Positions 34,129-42,881 of a DNA stretch of 64,000 nucleotides are shown piece by piece. The translations under genes and the position numbers were made by a program. The notes beneath the pieces were generated by a model, which was given only the letters and a program-made list of their open reading frames with translations, was not told where the DNA came from and ran no database searches. This DNA comes from a virus. The stretch covers positions 1 to 64,000 of the IMG/VR virus record IMGVR_UViG_3300043570_001783; one strand, 5' to 3'. Within the stretch, counting starts at the first letter, position 1. The number at the start of each line of letters is the position of its first letter.

Positions 34129-35127
34129 ATGACAAAAACCCTATTAATTGACGGGAATAATTTATTTAAAATTGGATTTCATGGTGTAAAAGAATTTTAC
34201 CATGAAGGACGACATGTGGGTGGAATTTGGCACTTTTTAAACACCATTAGAAAATTTATTGAAGAACATAATTTTGATAAAGTAGTAGTATTTTGGGATG
34301 GGGAAGATAATTCCTCATCTCGAAAACTAATATACCCTCAATACAAAGAAAACCGTAGAGTTTACAAGAACTTTAACGAAGAATCTTATCACCAACAAAG
34401 ACAACGAATCAAACAATATTTAGAGGAAACATTTGTTAGACAAATTGATATTCCTAATAATGAAGCCGATGATTTAATTGCTCATTATTGTCATATTTCC
34501 GAAACTGAAACTAAAGTTATTTTTTCTGATGATAAAGACCTTACACAACTTATCTCTGATAAAGTGAGTGTCTATTCACCATCACAGAAGAAAGTCTATA
34601 AGAATGGGGATAAAATCAAAATTGACAACATTGAGATACCTCATCAGAACGTTACAACCTATAAAATACTATCGGGTGATAAGTCAGATAATATTGACGG
34701 TATATATTACTTAGGTGAAAAAACATTTATCAAATTATTTCCTGAGATACTTGAAAAAGTGGTATCTGTTTCCGATATTTTAACAAGAGCTGAGGGTATG
34801 TTAAAAGAAGATAAAGAAAACTCGGCACTTAAAAATTTATTAAGTGGTAAAACAAAAAATGGTATATTTGGTGATGAATTTTTTGTTATTAATGAAAAAA
34901 TAGTTGATTTGTCGAACCCTTTAATTAATGATGATGGAAAAGAAATTGTAGAACTTTATTACTCAGAAACTTTAGACCCTGAAGGTAGGGGGTACAAGAA
35001 TCTGATGAAAATGATGATGGAAGATGGTTTATTCAAATACCTACCTAAGAGAGATAATGAATGGGTGAAATTCTTGACACCCTATTTAAAATTAGCAAGA
35101 AAAGAAAAAAGAAAGTTTAAAAATTAA
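34129..35127 (+). CDS. rnh: RNase H-type 5'-3' nuclease (T4 Rnh-like)
   Basis: 332 residues, T4 RNase H is 305. Removes RNA primers from lagging-strand fragments. FEN/PIN-like motifs with metal-binding acids: Asp8 (LLIDGNN), Asp57 (VFWDGED), Glu112-Asp114-Asp115 (NEADDLIA), Asp134-Asp135-Asp137 (SDDKDLTQL), and Asp184-Asp187 (SGDKSDNIDG). All expected acids are present, so probably active. Four bases before the next gene; part of one operon with uvsX. Confidence 0.9.
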   Translation: MTKTLLIDGNNLFKIGFHGVKEFYHEGRHVGGIWHFLNTIRKFIEEHNFDKVVVFWDGEDNSSSRKLIYPQYKENRRVYKNFNEESYHQQRQRIKQYLEETFVRQIDIPNNEADDLIAHYCHISETETKVIFSDDKDLTQLISDKVSVYSPSQKKVYKNGDKIKIDNIEIPHQNVTTYKILSGDKSDNIDGIYYLGEKTFIKLFPEILEKVVSVSDILTRAEGMLKEDKENSALKNLLSGKTKNGIFGDEFFVINEKIVDLSNPLINDDGKEIVELYYSETLDPEGRGYKNLMKMMMEDGLFKYLPKRDNEWVKFLTPYLKLARKEKRKFKN

Positions 35128-35131
35128 AAGT

Positions 35132-35584
35132 ATGAAAGAACAAACGGCAACAAAATTGGAATTTTTAATGAAAGTGAATAACAACATTATCGTTCAAAGA
35201 CTTTTTAATATTAAAGATTATAATCCGAAAGCGAAAGGCTCGATAGATTTGTATAATCTAATTAAAGATTTCAAGAATGATTTGGAACGAGAATTAAAGA
35301 TGAAATCTGCAACATATATGTTGGATAACATGTATGAAATTATGAACAACCCTTCAGTACTTGATACATCATATACTGATGGACCTGAGTCTTTTAGTGT
35401 CTATATTAAAGAGGGAGACGTGACAATTTGTCATAGAGAGTTTGATGCTAAAATATACCCTCCGAAGATAAGATACACTGTGGACGTACGCCCACACCTA
35501 AAAAACTTACTTATGTCTTTGACTGACATTTTTTCATCTAAAAATTTAACTTACGAATATCTTGGAATTCCACTTGAGGTTTAA
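35132..35584 (+). CDS. Conserved-looking hypothetical protein in the replication operon
   Basis: 150 residues, no family recognised. N-terminal half helical (LYNLIKDFKNDLERELKM), C-terminal half strand-like with HREFDAKIYPPKIRYTVDVR. One Cys, no metal motif, no membrane segment. It starts four bases after the RNase H stop and precedes the helicase gene, so a replication accessory role (for instance helicase loading or RNase H partner) is plausible from position alone. Confidence 0.75.
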   Translation: MKEQTATKLEFLMKVNNNIIVQRLFNIKDYNPKAKGSIDLYNLIKDFKNDLERELKMKSATYMLDNMYEIMNNPSVLDTSYTDGPESFSVYIKEGDVTICHREFDAKIYPPKIRYTVDVRPHLKNLLMSLTDIFSSKNLTYEYLGIPLEV

Positions 35585-35592
35585 TATTTATG
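35585..35592 (+). promoter_or_regulatory. TATTTATG element before the helicase gene
   Basis: Context TTAATATTTATGATT, 21 bases before the gp41 ATG. If genuine, it may allow late expression of the helicase and ribonucleotide reductase genes. Confidence 0.35.
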
Positions 35593-35613
35593 ATTAATAC
35601 AATATAAAAACAT

Positions 35614-37032
35614 ATGAGTTCTAAGAAAAATTTTGATTATTTAGGAAGTAGTTTTCAACTACAGTTATTAAACCAAATTATTGTTGATAAGGAATTTGCA
35701 AGGTCTATTATTGACGTAATAGAGGTGAATTACTTTGAAAACAAGTACTTTAAATTAATCATGCAGATGATTAAAGAGTACTACGTTAAATACGAGCATA
35801 CACCAACGTATGATACGTTAGAACAGATTACAAAATCTGAACTACAACAAGAATTGGCGTCAAAAATGGTTATTGATACCATTAAAAAAATTAAAGAGTC
35901 ACCTATTGAAGGTGGGGACTTTGTTCAGGATAAAGCAATGAAGTTTTGTAAACAACAAGAACTTCAAAAAGTGATGAACAAAGCACAAAAAATCATAGAT
36001 GGTGGTGAGTTCGAAAACTATGATAAAGTTGAACAATTAGTTAGAGAGGCTTTACAAGTAGGTCAAAGAGAAAGTGGTATGTCAGACGTGTTTTCTGACT
36101 TAGATTCTGTTTTAAATGAGGATTATAGACATCCTATACCAATGGGAATACCAGGTATTGACCGATTATTAAAGGGTGGTTTAGCTAAAGGTGAAATTGG
36201 TGTTGTTTTGGCACCGACAGGTGTGGGTAAATCTACGTTATTAACTAAAATCGCGAATAACGCATTTAATTTAGGTTATAATGTCCTTCAAATATTTTTT
36301 GAAGATAATCCTAAGATTATCCAAAGAAAACACATAACTTTGTGGACAAAAGTTCACCCTGATGATTTATCAACTAAAAAGGATGAAGTTATGATTGCGG
36401 TTAAGGAAATCAAGGAAAAAATGGAGAACCAATTAATCCTAACGAAATTACCGTCTGATACAATATCAATGTTCCAAATAAAAAACCAAATCAGAAAAAT
36501 GATTGCTGATGGTAATAAAGTTGATATGGTTCTTTTGGATTACATTGACTGTGTTATACCTGATAGACAACATAGTGATGAATGGAAATCTGAGGGGTCT
36601 GTGATGAGGTCATTTGAGGCTATGTGTCACGAACTTGATTTAGTTGGTTGGACCGCAACTCAAGGTAATAGAAGTTCAATCTCATCTGAGGTTGTTACTA
36701 CTGACCAAATGGGTGGTTCGATTAAGAAAGCACAAGTAGGTCACGTTATTATCTCAGTTGCTAAAACTTTACAACAAAAAGAGATGAAATTAGCAACTAT
36801 TGCGATTACTAAGTCTCGTATCGGTGATGATGGGGTTGTGTTTGAGAACTGTAAATTTGATAACGGAATGTTAGAAATTGATACAGAGTCATCAGTTACA
36901 TTCTTAGGTCTTGAAGAACAAAAAGAAGAACAAAATAGACAGAGAATTAAAGATTTGATGGAGAAACGTAAATTGAATCAAAAAAGTAATGATAACAAAG
37001 ATAACAAAGATAACAAAGAAAAACCTGAGTAA
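35614..37032 (+). CDS. 41: Replicative DNA helicase, DnaB/gp41-like
   Basis: 472 residues, T4 gp41 is 475. N-terminal helical domain (~1-150) then the RecA-like motor. Walker A is APTGVGKST (200-208), Walker B is [11 protein letters not shown] near 305-315. Also typical are [20 protein letters not shown] just before and the later [11 protein letters not shown] and KSRIGDDG. It unwinds the fork 5'-3'. The C-terminus has the low-complexity run [14 protein letters not shown], encoded by short tandem repeats. Stop is two bases before the NrdB ATG. Confidence 0.93.
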   Translation: MSSKKNFDYLGSSFQLQLLNQIIVDKEFARSIIDVIEVNYFENKYFKLIMQMIKEYYVKYEHTPTYDTLEQITKSELQQELASKMVIDTIKKIKESPIEGGDFVQDKAMKFCKQQELQKVMNKAQKIIDGGEFENYDKVEQLVREALQVGQRESGMSDVFSDLDSVLNEDYRHPIPMGIPGIDRLLKGGLAKGEIGVVLAPTGVGKSTLLTKIANNAFNLGYNVLQIFFEDNPKIIQRKHITLWTKVHPDDLSTKKDEVMIAVKEIKEKMENQLILTKLPSDTISMFQIKNQIRKMIADGNKVDMVLLDYIDCVIPDRQHSDEWKSEGSVMRSFEAMCHELDLVGWTATQGNRSSISSEVVTTDQMGGSIKKAQVGHVIISVAKTLQQKEMKLATIAITKSRIGDDGVVFENCKFDNGMLEIDTESSVTFLGLEEQKEEQNRQRIKDLMEKRKLNQKSNDNKDNKDNKEKPE

Positions 37033-37033
37033 T

Positions 37034-37981
37034 ATGGAAAATATTTTAAAACCAAACCCTGACAGATTTGTGGTATTCCCAATACAATACCATGATATTT
37101 GGCAATTTTACAAAGACCACAAAGCGGCGTTTTGGACGGCTGAAGAATTTGATTTGAGTGATGACATTAGAGATTGGGAAAATTTATCAGATAATGAAAA
37201 ATATTTTATCAAAAATATCTTAGCGTTTTTTGCGGCATCTGATGGTATTGTTAATGAAAACATTGCTGAGAACTTCTCAAGAGAGGTTCAATATCCTGAG
37301 GCTAAATTCTTCTATGGTTTTCAAATTGCGATGGAGAACGAACACTCATTAACTTATTCTTTATTGATTGATACTTATATCACAGACTCTAAGGAAAAAG
37401 ATGATTGTTTTCACGCAATTGACAGATTAGAAGCAGTTCAAAAGAAAGCAAAATGGGCTTTAGATTGGATTGAGAACGCATCTTTTCAAGAACGATTGAT
37501 AGCATTTGCAGCGGTGGAAGGGATATTTTTTTCTGGTTCATTCTGTTCAATATTTTGGTTGAAATCAAGAGGGATTATGCAAGGTTTATGTGACGCTAAC
37601 GCATTGATTTTCAAAGACGAAAATCTTCACTGTGACTTCGCTATTCACTTATTGAACAACCATATTGAGGACAAACCAAGTGAAAAACGTATTAAAGAAA
37701 TCTTACTTTCAGCATTGGAAATTGAAAAAGAATTTATAACCGAATCACTACCTGTTTCTTTAATTGGAATGAATTCTAATTTAATGAAACAATATTTAGA
37801 ATTTGTGGTTGATGGTCTATTGTACAAGTTAGGTTGTAGTAAAGAATTTAATGTCGACCAACCTTTCAAGTTCATGGAACAGATTGCGGTTGAAACTAAA
37901 GGTAACTTCTTTGAAAATAGAACCCTTGAATACCAAAAGGCTAAATTGAATGAAACAATTACGTTCACTGACGAGTTTTAA
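37034..37981 (+). CDS. nrdB: Class Ia ribonucleotide reductase, small subunit
   Basis: 315 residues from the ATG at 37034, chosen because the segment [19 protein letters not shown] is the conserved N-terminus and an upstream in-frame start overlaps the helicase gene. Holds the di-iron/tyrosyl-radical site: metal ligands Asp70, Glu101, His104, Glu162, Glu196, His199, and radical Tyr108 ([11 protein letters not shown]). The sequence resembles the eukaryote/Bacteroidota R2 type ([13 protein letters not shown]) rather than the E. coli-T4 type. Works with NrdA to supply dNTPs. In the same operon as helicase and NrdA. Confidence 0.95.
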   Translation: MENILKPNPDRFVVFPIQYHDIWQFYKDHKAAFWTAEEFDLSDDIRDWENLSDNEKYFIKNILAFFAASDGIVNENIAENFSREVQYPEAKFFYGFQIAMENEHSLTYSLLIDTYITDSKEKDDCFHAIDRLEAVQKKAKWALDWIENASFQERLIAFAAVEGIFFSGSFCSIFWLKSRGIMQGLCDANALIFKDENLHCDFAIHLLNNHIEDKPSEKRIKEILLSALEIEKEFITESLPVSLIGMNSNLMKQYLEFVVDGLLYKLGCSKEFNVDQPFKFMEQIAVETKGNFFENRTLEYQKAKLNETITFTDEF

Positions 37982-37999
37982 TAAAATATTATAATTGAT

Positions 38000-40417
38000 A
38001 TGATGTCATTAAAAATTAAAAAAAGAAACGGGGAGAAACAATCATTTAATCCTCAAAAAATTTACAACAGAGTTAAAAAAGCGTCCAAAGGGCTTAATGT
38101 TAACTTTGATGAGATTTTCATTAAAGTAATAACTTCAGTACCAACTGAAGGTTATATTACTACTAAAGAATTGGATAAATTAGTATATGAAATTGCGTCA
38201 TCGTACACTGGTAGTCATCACGACTACTCAAGATTGGCGTCATCAGTTGCTATCTCAGCGTATCATAAAGATACCTTGGATAGTTTTTCTGAGACTATTA
38301 AAGTTTTACATACTGAAGGTGTCGTTCACGATAAATTGGTTAGTATAATTGAGGAATATGGACCAAGTAATATTGATTCTGTTATTAATCACGAAAATGA
38401 TTATAACTTTGACTTTTTCGCTTGGAAAGCATTACAAGAAATGTACTTGTTGAAATTACCTAACGGTAAAGTTATCGAAAGACCCCAACATATGTATATG
38501 AGAATCGCTTTGTGGGTTACTGAATCATATGAGGAGGCTATGGACTACTACAAATCTTTATCAGAACAAAGAATCTCTAAAGCAACCCCAATTATGATTA
38601 ACTCAGGAACATTAATCCCTCAGTTAGCGTCTTGTGTGTTACATTATAATGATTCGGATTCAAGACAAGGGTTATTAAACACATTCAGTGATATCTCAAC
38701 TTATTCTTCTGATGCTGCAGGTATTGGTTTATGTATGTCTAACTTACGTAGTAAAGAAAGTCGTATAACAAGTTCAGGTGGATTCGCGGGTGGTTTATTA
38801 AAATACTTAAAAATTGTTAATGAAGGGTTAAGATTCTTTAATCAACAAGGAAGAAGACCTGGTAGTGCGGCAATCTATATCGAACCTTGGCATAAAGATA
38901 TTTTCGATTTATTGGATATCAAAAAGAATACAGGTAAAGATGAGTTAAGAGCGAGAGATTTGTTCACGGCATTGTGGATTCCTGATAACTTCATGCACGC
39001 GGTTAGAAACGGTGGTGATTGGTATTTGTTCTGTCCTAATGATATTAAGAAAGCGGGTCTAAAACCATTACAAGAGTCTTATGGTGATGAGTATGAACAA
39101 ACTTATGCAAAAGCAGTTGAATTAGGATTAGGTAAAAAAGTAAGTGCTACTGAGGTTTGGACAAAAATTTTGGAGTCTCAAATTGAAACAGGTGTTCCTT
39201 ATTTATGTTCTAAAGATAACGCTAATAAGAAAACTAACCACCAAAACATTGGAGTTATTCACCAATCTAACTTATGTGCTGAGATATTCCAATACACTGA
39301 TGAAGAAACGACGGCCATATGTACATTATCATCTATGGTGTTGAAAAACTTTATTATTGACGGTAAATTCGACTTCAAATTATTATTTGATGAGGTTAGA
39401 AAAGTTACAAGAACATTAAACAAGGTTATTAACATCAATAGTTATTCAACTCAGAAAGGACTTAAAGGTGGTTTAGAACAAAGAGCAATTGCTATTGGTG
39501 TTCAAGGATTAGCTGACGTGTTTTATTTAATGGATTATGTTTTCACATCTGATGAGGCAAGAAAATTAAATAAAGAAATTTTCGAAACAATTTATTTCGC
39601 ATCAATTACTGAGAGTAATCAATTATGTGTTGAAGGGAAATATCAACCATATGGTTACTTTGAAGGTTCTCCAATGTCGAAAGGTGTGTTCCAATTTGAT
39701 ATGTGGGGGTTATCTGAAGATGATTTATCAGGAATGTGGGATTGGTATTCATTAAAAGATAGTGTGATGAAACACGGTATTTGTAACTCATTATTCACGG
39801 CTCAGATGCCTGTGGCATCTTCAGCTAAGATAACGGGGTCATTTGAAATGACTGAACCAGCTCACTCAGCGTTATTTAACAGACGTGTAGTTGGAGGTGA
39901 GATTTTAATTGTTAACAAGTATTTAATTCAAGATTTTGAAAAAATTGGTGTTTGGTGTGAAGATTTGAAAAATGATATCATCTTAAATGAGGGGTCAATT
40001 CAAAATATTAACTTCAATCATTACCTTGATGTTGAGGATAAAAATTACAATAAAAAAGTTACACGTATTGAACATTTAATTAACAAATACAAAACAATTT
40101 GGGAGATTTCACAAAGAGAATTGATTGATATGGCGGCTGAGAGAGCCCCTTTCATCGACCAATCACAATCAATGAATATCTATATGAATAATCCAACATT
40201 ATCAAAAATAACCTCATCACACTTTCACGGATGGGATAAAGGATTGAAAACTTTAAGTTATTACATTAGAACTAAAGCGATTTCAACAGGAGCGAAACAC
40301 TTAGCAGTGGATATCTCAAGAAAAGAAAGACCTGTTACTAATGAAAAACCTAAAGTCGACGTGATACCTGAAAAACCAAGTGATTCGGAATTTGAATGTT
40401 TTGGTTGTTCATCATAG
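38000..40417 (+). CDS. nrdA: Class Ia ribonucleotide reductase, large subunit
   Basis: 805 residues. Residues ~1-100 are an ATP cone (KIKKRNGEKQSFNPQKIYNR). Catalytic set visible: ASCVLHYNDS for the substrate-side Cys, NLCAEIF for the Asn-Cys-Glu triad, TAICTLSS for the second Cys, the radical-transfer pair in KTLSYYIRT, and a C-terminal FECFGCSS with CxxC for re-reduction. Reduces ribonucleotides to deoxyribonucleotides. Two ATGs (38000, 38003) are equally possible. Ends just before the terminator at 40433. Confidence 0.97.
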   Translation: MMSLKIKKRNGEKQSFNPQKIYNRVKKASKGLNVNFDEIFIKVITSVPTEGYITTKELDKLVYEIASSYTGSHHDYSRLASSVAISAYHKDTLDSFSETIKVLHTEGVVHDKLVSIIEEYGPSNIDSVINHENDYNFDFFAWKALQEMYLLKLPNGKVIERPQHMYMRIALWVTESYEEAMDYYKSLSEQRISKATPIMINSGTLIPQLASCVLHYNDSDSRQGLLNTFSDISTYSSDAAGIGLCMSNLRSKESRITSSGGFAGGLLKYLKIVNEGLRFFNQQGRRPGSAAIYIEPWHKDIFDLLDIKKNTGKDELRARDLFTALWIPDNFMHAVRNGGDWYLFCPNDIKKAGLKPLQESYGDEYEQTYAKAVELGLGKKVSATEVWTKILESQIETGVPYLCSKDNANKKTNHQNIGVIHQSNLCAEIFQYTDEETTAICTLSSMVLKNFIIDGKFDFKLLFDEVRKVTRTLNKVININSYSTQKGLKGGLEQRAIAIGVQGLADVFYLMDYVFTSDEARKLNKEIFETIYFASITESNQLCVEGKYQPYGYFEGSPMSKGVFQFDMWGLSEDDLSGMWDWYSLKDSVMKHGICNSLFTAQMPVASSAKITGSFEMTEPAHSALFNRRVVGGEILIVNKYLIQDFEKIGVWCEDLKNDIILNEGSIQNINFNHYLDVEDKNYNKKVTRIEHLINKYKTIWEISQRELIDMAAERAPFIDQSQSMNIYMNNPTLSKITSSHFHGWDKGLKTLSYYIRTKAISTGAKHLAVDISRKERPVTNEKPKVDVIPEKPSDSEFECFGCSS

Positions 40418-40432
40418 GATAATTTAAGTTTT

Positions 40433-40462
40433 AAAAACTCTCGACACTGTCGAGAGTTTTTT
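40433..40462 (+). terminator. Rho-independent terminator after nrdA
   Basis: AAAACTCTCGAC pairs with GTCGAGAGTTTT around a three-base loop, followed by TT. Ends the replication and nucleotide operon. Confidence 0.85.
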
Positions 40463-40472
40463 ATTTTATATC

Positions 40473-40480
40473 TATTTATT
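40473..40480 (+). promoter_or_regulatory. TATTTATT late-promoter candidate (upstream copy)
   Basis: 30 bases before the gp25 ATG, just after the nrdA terminator. Confidence 0.4.
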
Positions 40481-40498
40481 GGAAATATTATAACATTA

Positions 40499-40506
40499 TA
40501 TTTATA
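40499..40506 (+). promoter_or_regulatory. TATTTATA late-promoter candidate (downstream copy)
   Basis: Four bases before the gp25 ATG; a second copy behind that at 40473. If active it would give a nearly leaderless transcript. Confidence 0.35.
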
Positions 40507-40510
40507 TAAT

Positions 40511-40966
40511 ATGGCAAATGGAAATACATACGGTATTAACTTCCCTTTTAGAGATTCTTTTGACGGTAAATATTTAGATTTATCTCAAACGAATGAAGAA
40601 GAGATTAGAAGTAGTTTGATTCACCTTTTATTAACAAGAAAGGGGACAAGGTATTATTTACCTGATTTTGGTACAAGATTATATGAATATATTTTTGAAC
40701 CACTTGATGGTCCAACATTTTCAGAAATAGAATCCGAAATTAGAGATTCTGTTGATGAATATTTACCAAATCTTAAAATAACAAGTATTAGTGTCAAAGC
40801 AGCATCTGATGGTGAGGAAGATAAAGGTACTTATGTAGATGGGGATGAAAGAGTATTTAGAGTACCAGGAATTTCCGAAAAAGAACATACCGCTAAAGTT
40901 AGGATTGATTATGTCGTAACTAATGACGCATTTAACCCAAGTGACTTTGTAATTATTAATATATAA
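40511..40966 (+). CDS. 25: Baseplate wedge protein gp25-like
   Basis: 151 residues (T4 gp25 is 132). Contains the conserved gp25 features: GINFPFRDSFDGKYLDLS at the start, EEEIRSSLIHLLLTRKGTRY, then LPDFGTRLYEYIFEPLDGPT, followed by IESEIRDSVDEYLPNLKI. The EPR-like patch is here FEPLD. Forms part of the wedge that triggers contraction. A middle acidic insertion (SDGEEDKGTYVDGDE) is present. First gene of a long baseplate and fibre operon; six bases before gp6. Confidence 0.93.
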   Translation: MANGNTYGINFPFRDSFDGKYLDLSQTNEEEIRSSLIHLLLTRKGTRYYLPDFGTRLYEYIFEPLDGPTFSEIESEIRDSVDEYLPNLKITSISVKAASDGEEDKGTYVDGDERVFRVPGISEKEHTAKVRIDYVVTNDAFNPSDFVIINI

Positions 40967-40972
40967 AAAATT

Positions 40973-42811
40973 ATGGCTAATAAAAAAATATCTTATACGA
41001 CTAGAGATTTTCAATCAATAAGAACTGAATTAATAAACTTCACTAAAACGTATTATCCTGATTTAGTTGATAACTTTAATGATGCGTCGGTATTCTCCGT
41101 ATTATTAGATTTAAATGCTGCGGTTACCGATAACTTACAATTTAATATTGATAGAAGTATTCAGGAAACAGTGTTACAATACGCTCAACAACCTTCTTCA
41201 ATATTTAATATTGCTAGAACTTATGGATTGAAGATACCAGGTCAAAGACCTTCGGTTGCTTTAGTTGATTTTTCAATTACAGTTCCTGCGTTTGGTGATA
41301 AGGAGGATTTAAGATATTGTGGTATATTGAGACGTGGTTCTCAGGTGAATGGTGCGGGACAAAGTTTTGAAACGGTTTATGATATTGATTTTACATCCCC
41401 AACTAATGCTGATGGGTACCCTAACAGAAAAAAAATCCCTAATTTTGATTCTAATAACAAATTACTTAATTACACTATTGTTAAAAGAGAAACAGTTGTT
41501 AATGGTCTTACAAAGGTATTCAAAAAAGTTATAACTGCCAATGATGTTAAACCTTTTTATGAAATGTTTTTACCTGATAAAAATGTGTTAGGTATTACTA
41601 GTCTTTTATTGAAGGATGGTACACAATATACTAATGTACCGTCGGCACAAGAGTTTTTGGGATTAGAAAATAGATGGTATGAGGTAAGTGCGTTAGCTGA
41701 GGATAGAGTTTTCATTGAGGACCCAACAAAAGTATCCGATAAACCAGGTATTAAAGTTGGTAAATATATTGCAACAAGTGATAAGTTTATTTCAGAATTC
41801 ACACCTGAAGGTTTCTTAAAAATGACATTTGGTGGTGGTAGTCAATCTGCTGACGAACAGTTAAGAGAATTTGCTAGAAATGGGTTTAAATTGGATTTAT
41901 ACAAGTATTCTAATAACTTGGCGTTAGGTAGTACATTAAAAGGTAATTCTACGTTGTTTGTACAGTATAGAGTTGGTGGTGGTACAGGAACTAATGTTGG
42001 TGTTAACGTTATTTCTCAAATTGGAACCGTATCATTCTTTGTTAATGGTCCATCACAATCAATTAATACAACTGTGGTTAATTCACTTGGTTGTACTAAC
42101 GTAACTGCGGCAATTGGTGGGGCTAATTTCCCTACTATGGAAGAAGTTCGAAATTTGGTTTCATTTAACTTTGCGGCACAAAAAAGGGCGGTAACAGTAA
42201 ACGACTACGATTCAATTATTAGAACAATGCCATCTCAATTTGGGGCACCTGCTAAAGTTGCTATCACTGAAGAAAATAACAAAATCAAAATACAAATATT
42301 GGCTTACGATGAATCGGGAACATTGAGTGAGGTTGTTTCTAATACGTTAAAAAGTAATATTGCTAACTATCTATCAAACTATAGGATGATAAACGATTAT
42401 ATCTCAATAGAATCCGCAAATGTGATTGATTTGGGATTAAATATTGATGTTGTATTGGATAGTAGTCAAACACAAGGGGCGGTTATTTCACAAATCATTA
42501 CTTTAGTTTCAACATACTTTGAACCGTCTAATCGACAAATGGGTCAGAATGTTAATTTATCGGAAATTAGACGACAAATACAAAGTCAGAATGGAGTAAT
42601 ATCATTATCGGATATTAAAGTATTTAATAAAGTTGGTGGTCAATATTCATCGTCTCAAACATCACAAAGATATGTTGATAATGAAACAAAAGAGATTGAG
42701 TTGGTTGACGATACTATATTCGCGGAACCAAATCAAACTTACCAAATTAGATATTCTAACAAAGATATTAATGTAAGGGTTAAAAATCTATCAACAGTTA
42801 ATTTCAGTTGA
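40973..42811 (+). CDS. 6: Baseplate wedge protein gp6-like (gpJ family)
   Basis: 612 residues, T4 gp6 is 660. The N-terminus (SYTTRDFQSIRTELINFTKT, then DLNAAVTDNLQFNIDRSIQE) is the gpJ/gp6 signature, followed by IARTYGLKIPGQRPS. The C-terminal part has the repetitive beta domain (NLVSFNFAAQKRAVTVNDYD, NYLSNYRMINDYISIESANV) typical of gp6. Gp6 forms the inner ring of the baseplate with gp7 and gp25. Follows gp25 directly, as in T4-like clusters. Confidence 0.95.
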   Translation: MANKKISYTTRDFQSIRTELINFTKTYYPDLVDNFNDASVFSVLLDLNAAVTDNLQFNIDRSIQETVLQYAQQPSSIFNIARTYGLKIPGQRPSVALVDFSITVPAFGDKEDLRYCGILRRGSQVNGAGQSFETVYDIDFTSPTNADGYPNRKKIPNFDSNNKLLNYTIVKRETVVNGLTKVFKKVITANDVKPFYEMFLPDKNVLGITSLLLKDGTQYTNVPSAQEFLGLENRWYEVSALAEDRVFIEDPTKVSDKPGIKVGKYIATSDKFISEFTPEGFLKMTFGGGSQSADEQLREFARNGFKLDLYKYSNNLALGSTLKGNSTLFVQYRVGGGTGTNVGVNVISQIGTVSFFVNGPSQSINTTVVNSLGCTNVTAAIGGANFPTMEEVRNLVSFNFAAQKRAVTVNDYDSIIRTMPSQFGAPAKVAITEENNKIKIQILAYDESGTLSEVVSNTLKSNIANYLSNYRMINDYISIESANVIDLGLNIDVVLDSSQTQGAVISQIITLVSTYFEPSNRQMGQNVNLSEIRRQIQSQNGVISLSDIKVFNKVGGQYSSSQTSQRYVDNETKEIELVDDTIFAEPNQTYQIRYSNKDINVRVKNLSTVNFS

Positions 42812-42860
42812 TAATTTATTTTTATTCATAATCATCTATTTTTAAAAATAGTATATAAAC

Positions 42861-42868
42861 TATTTATG
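42861..42868 (+). promoter_or_regulatory. TATTTATG late-promoter candidate
   Basis: Context AACTATTTATGTAA, 13 bases before the ATG of the 1631-residue gene. Confidence 0.45.
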
Positions 42869-42881
42869 TAAAAAGAATATT

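Noticed and set aside
36989-37033. Extended NrdB N-terminus overlapping the helicase
   Set aside because: The extension [15 protein letters not shown] is a reading of helicase-tail repeats; the ATG at 37034 gives the conserved NrdB start.
37645-37968. Minus-strand 107-residue frame
   Set aside because: Antisense to nrdB metal-ligand and C-terminal codons; no independent support.
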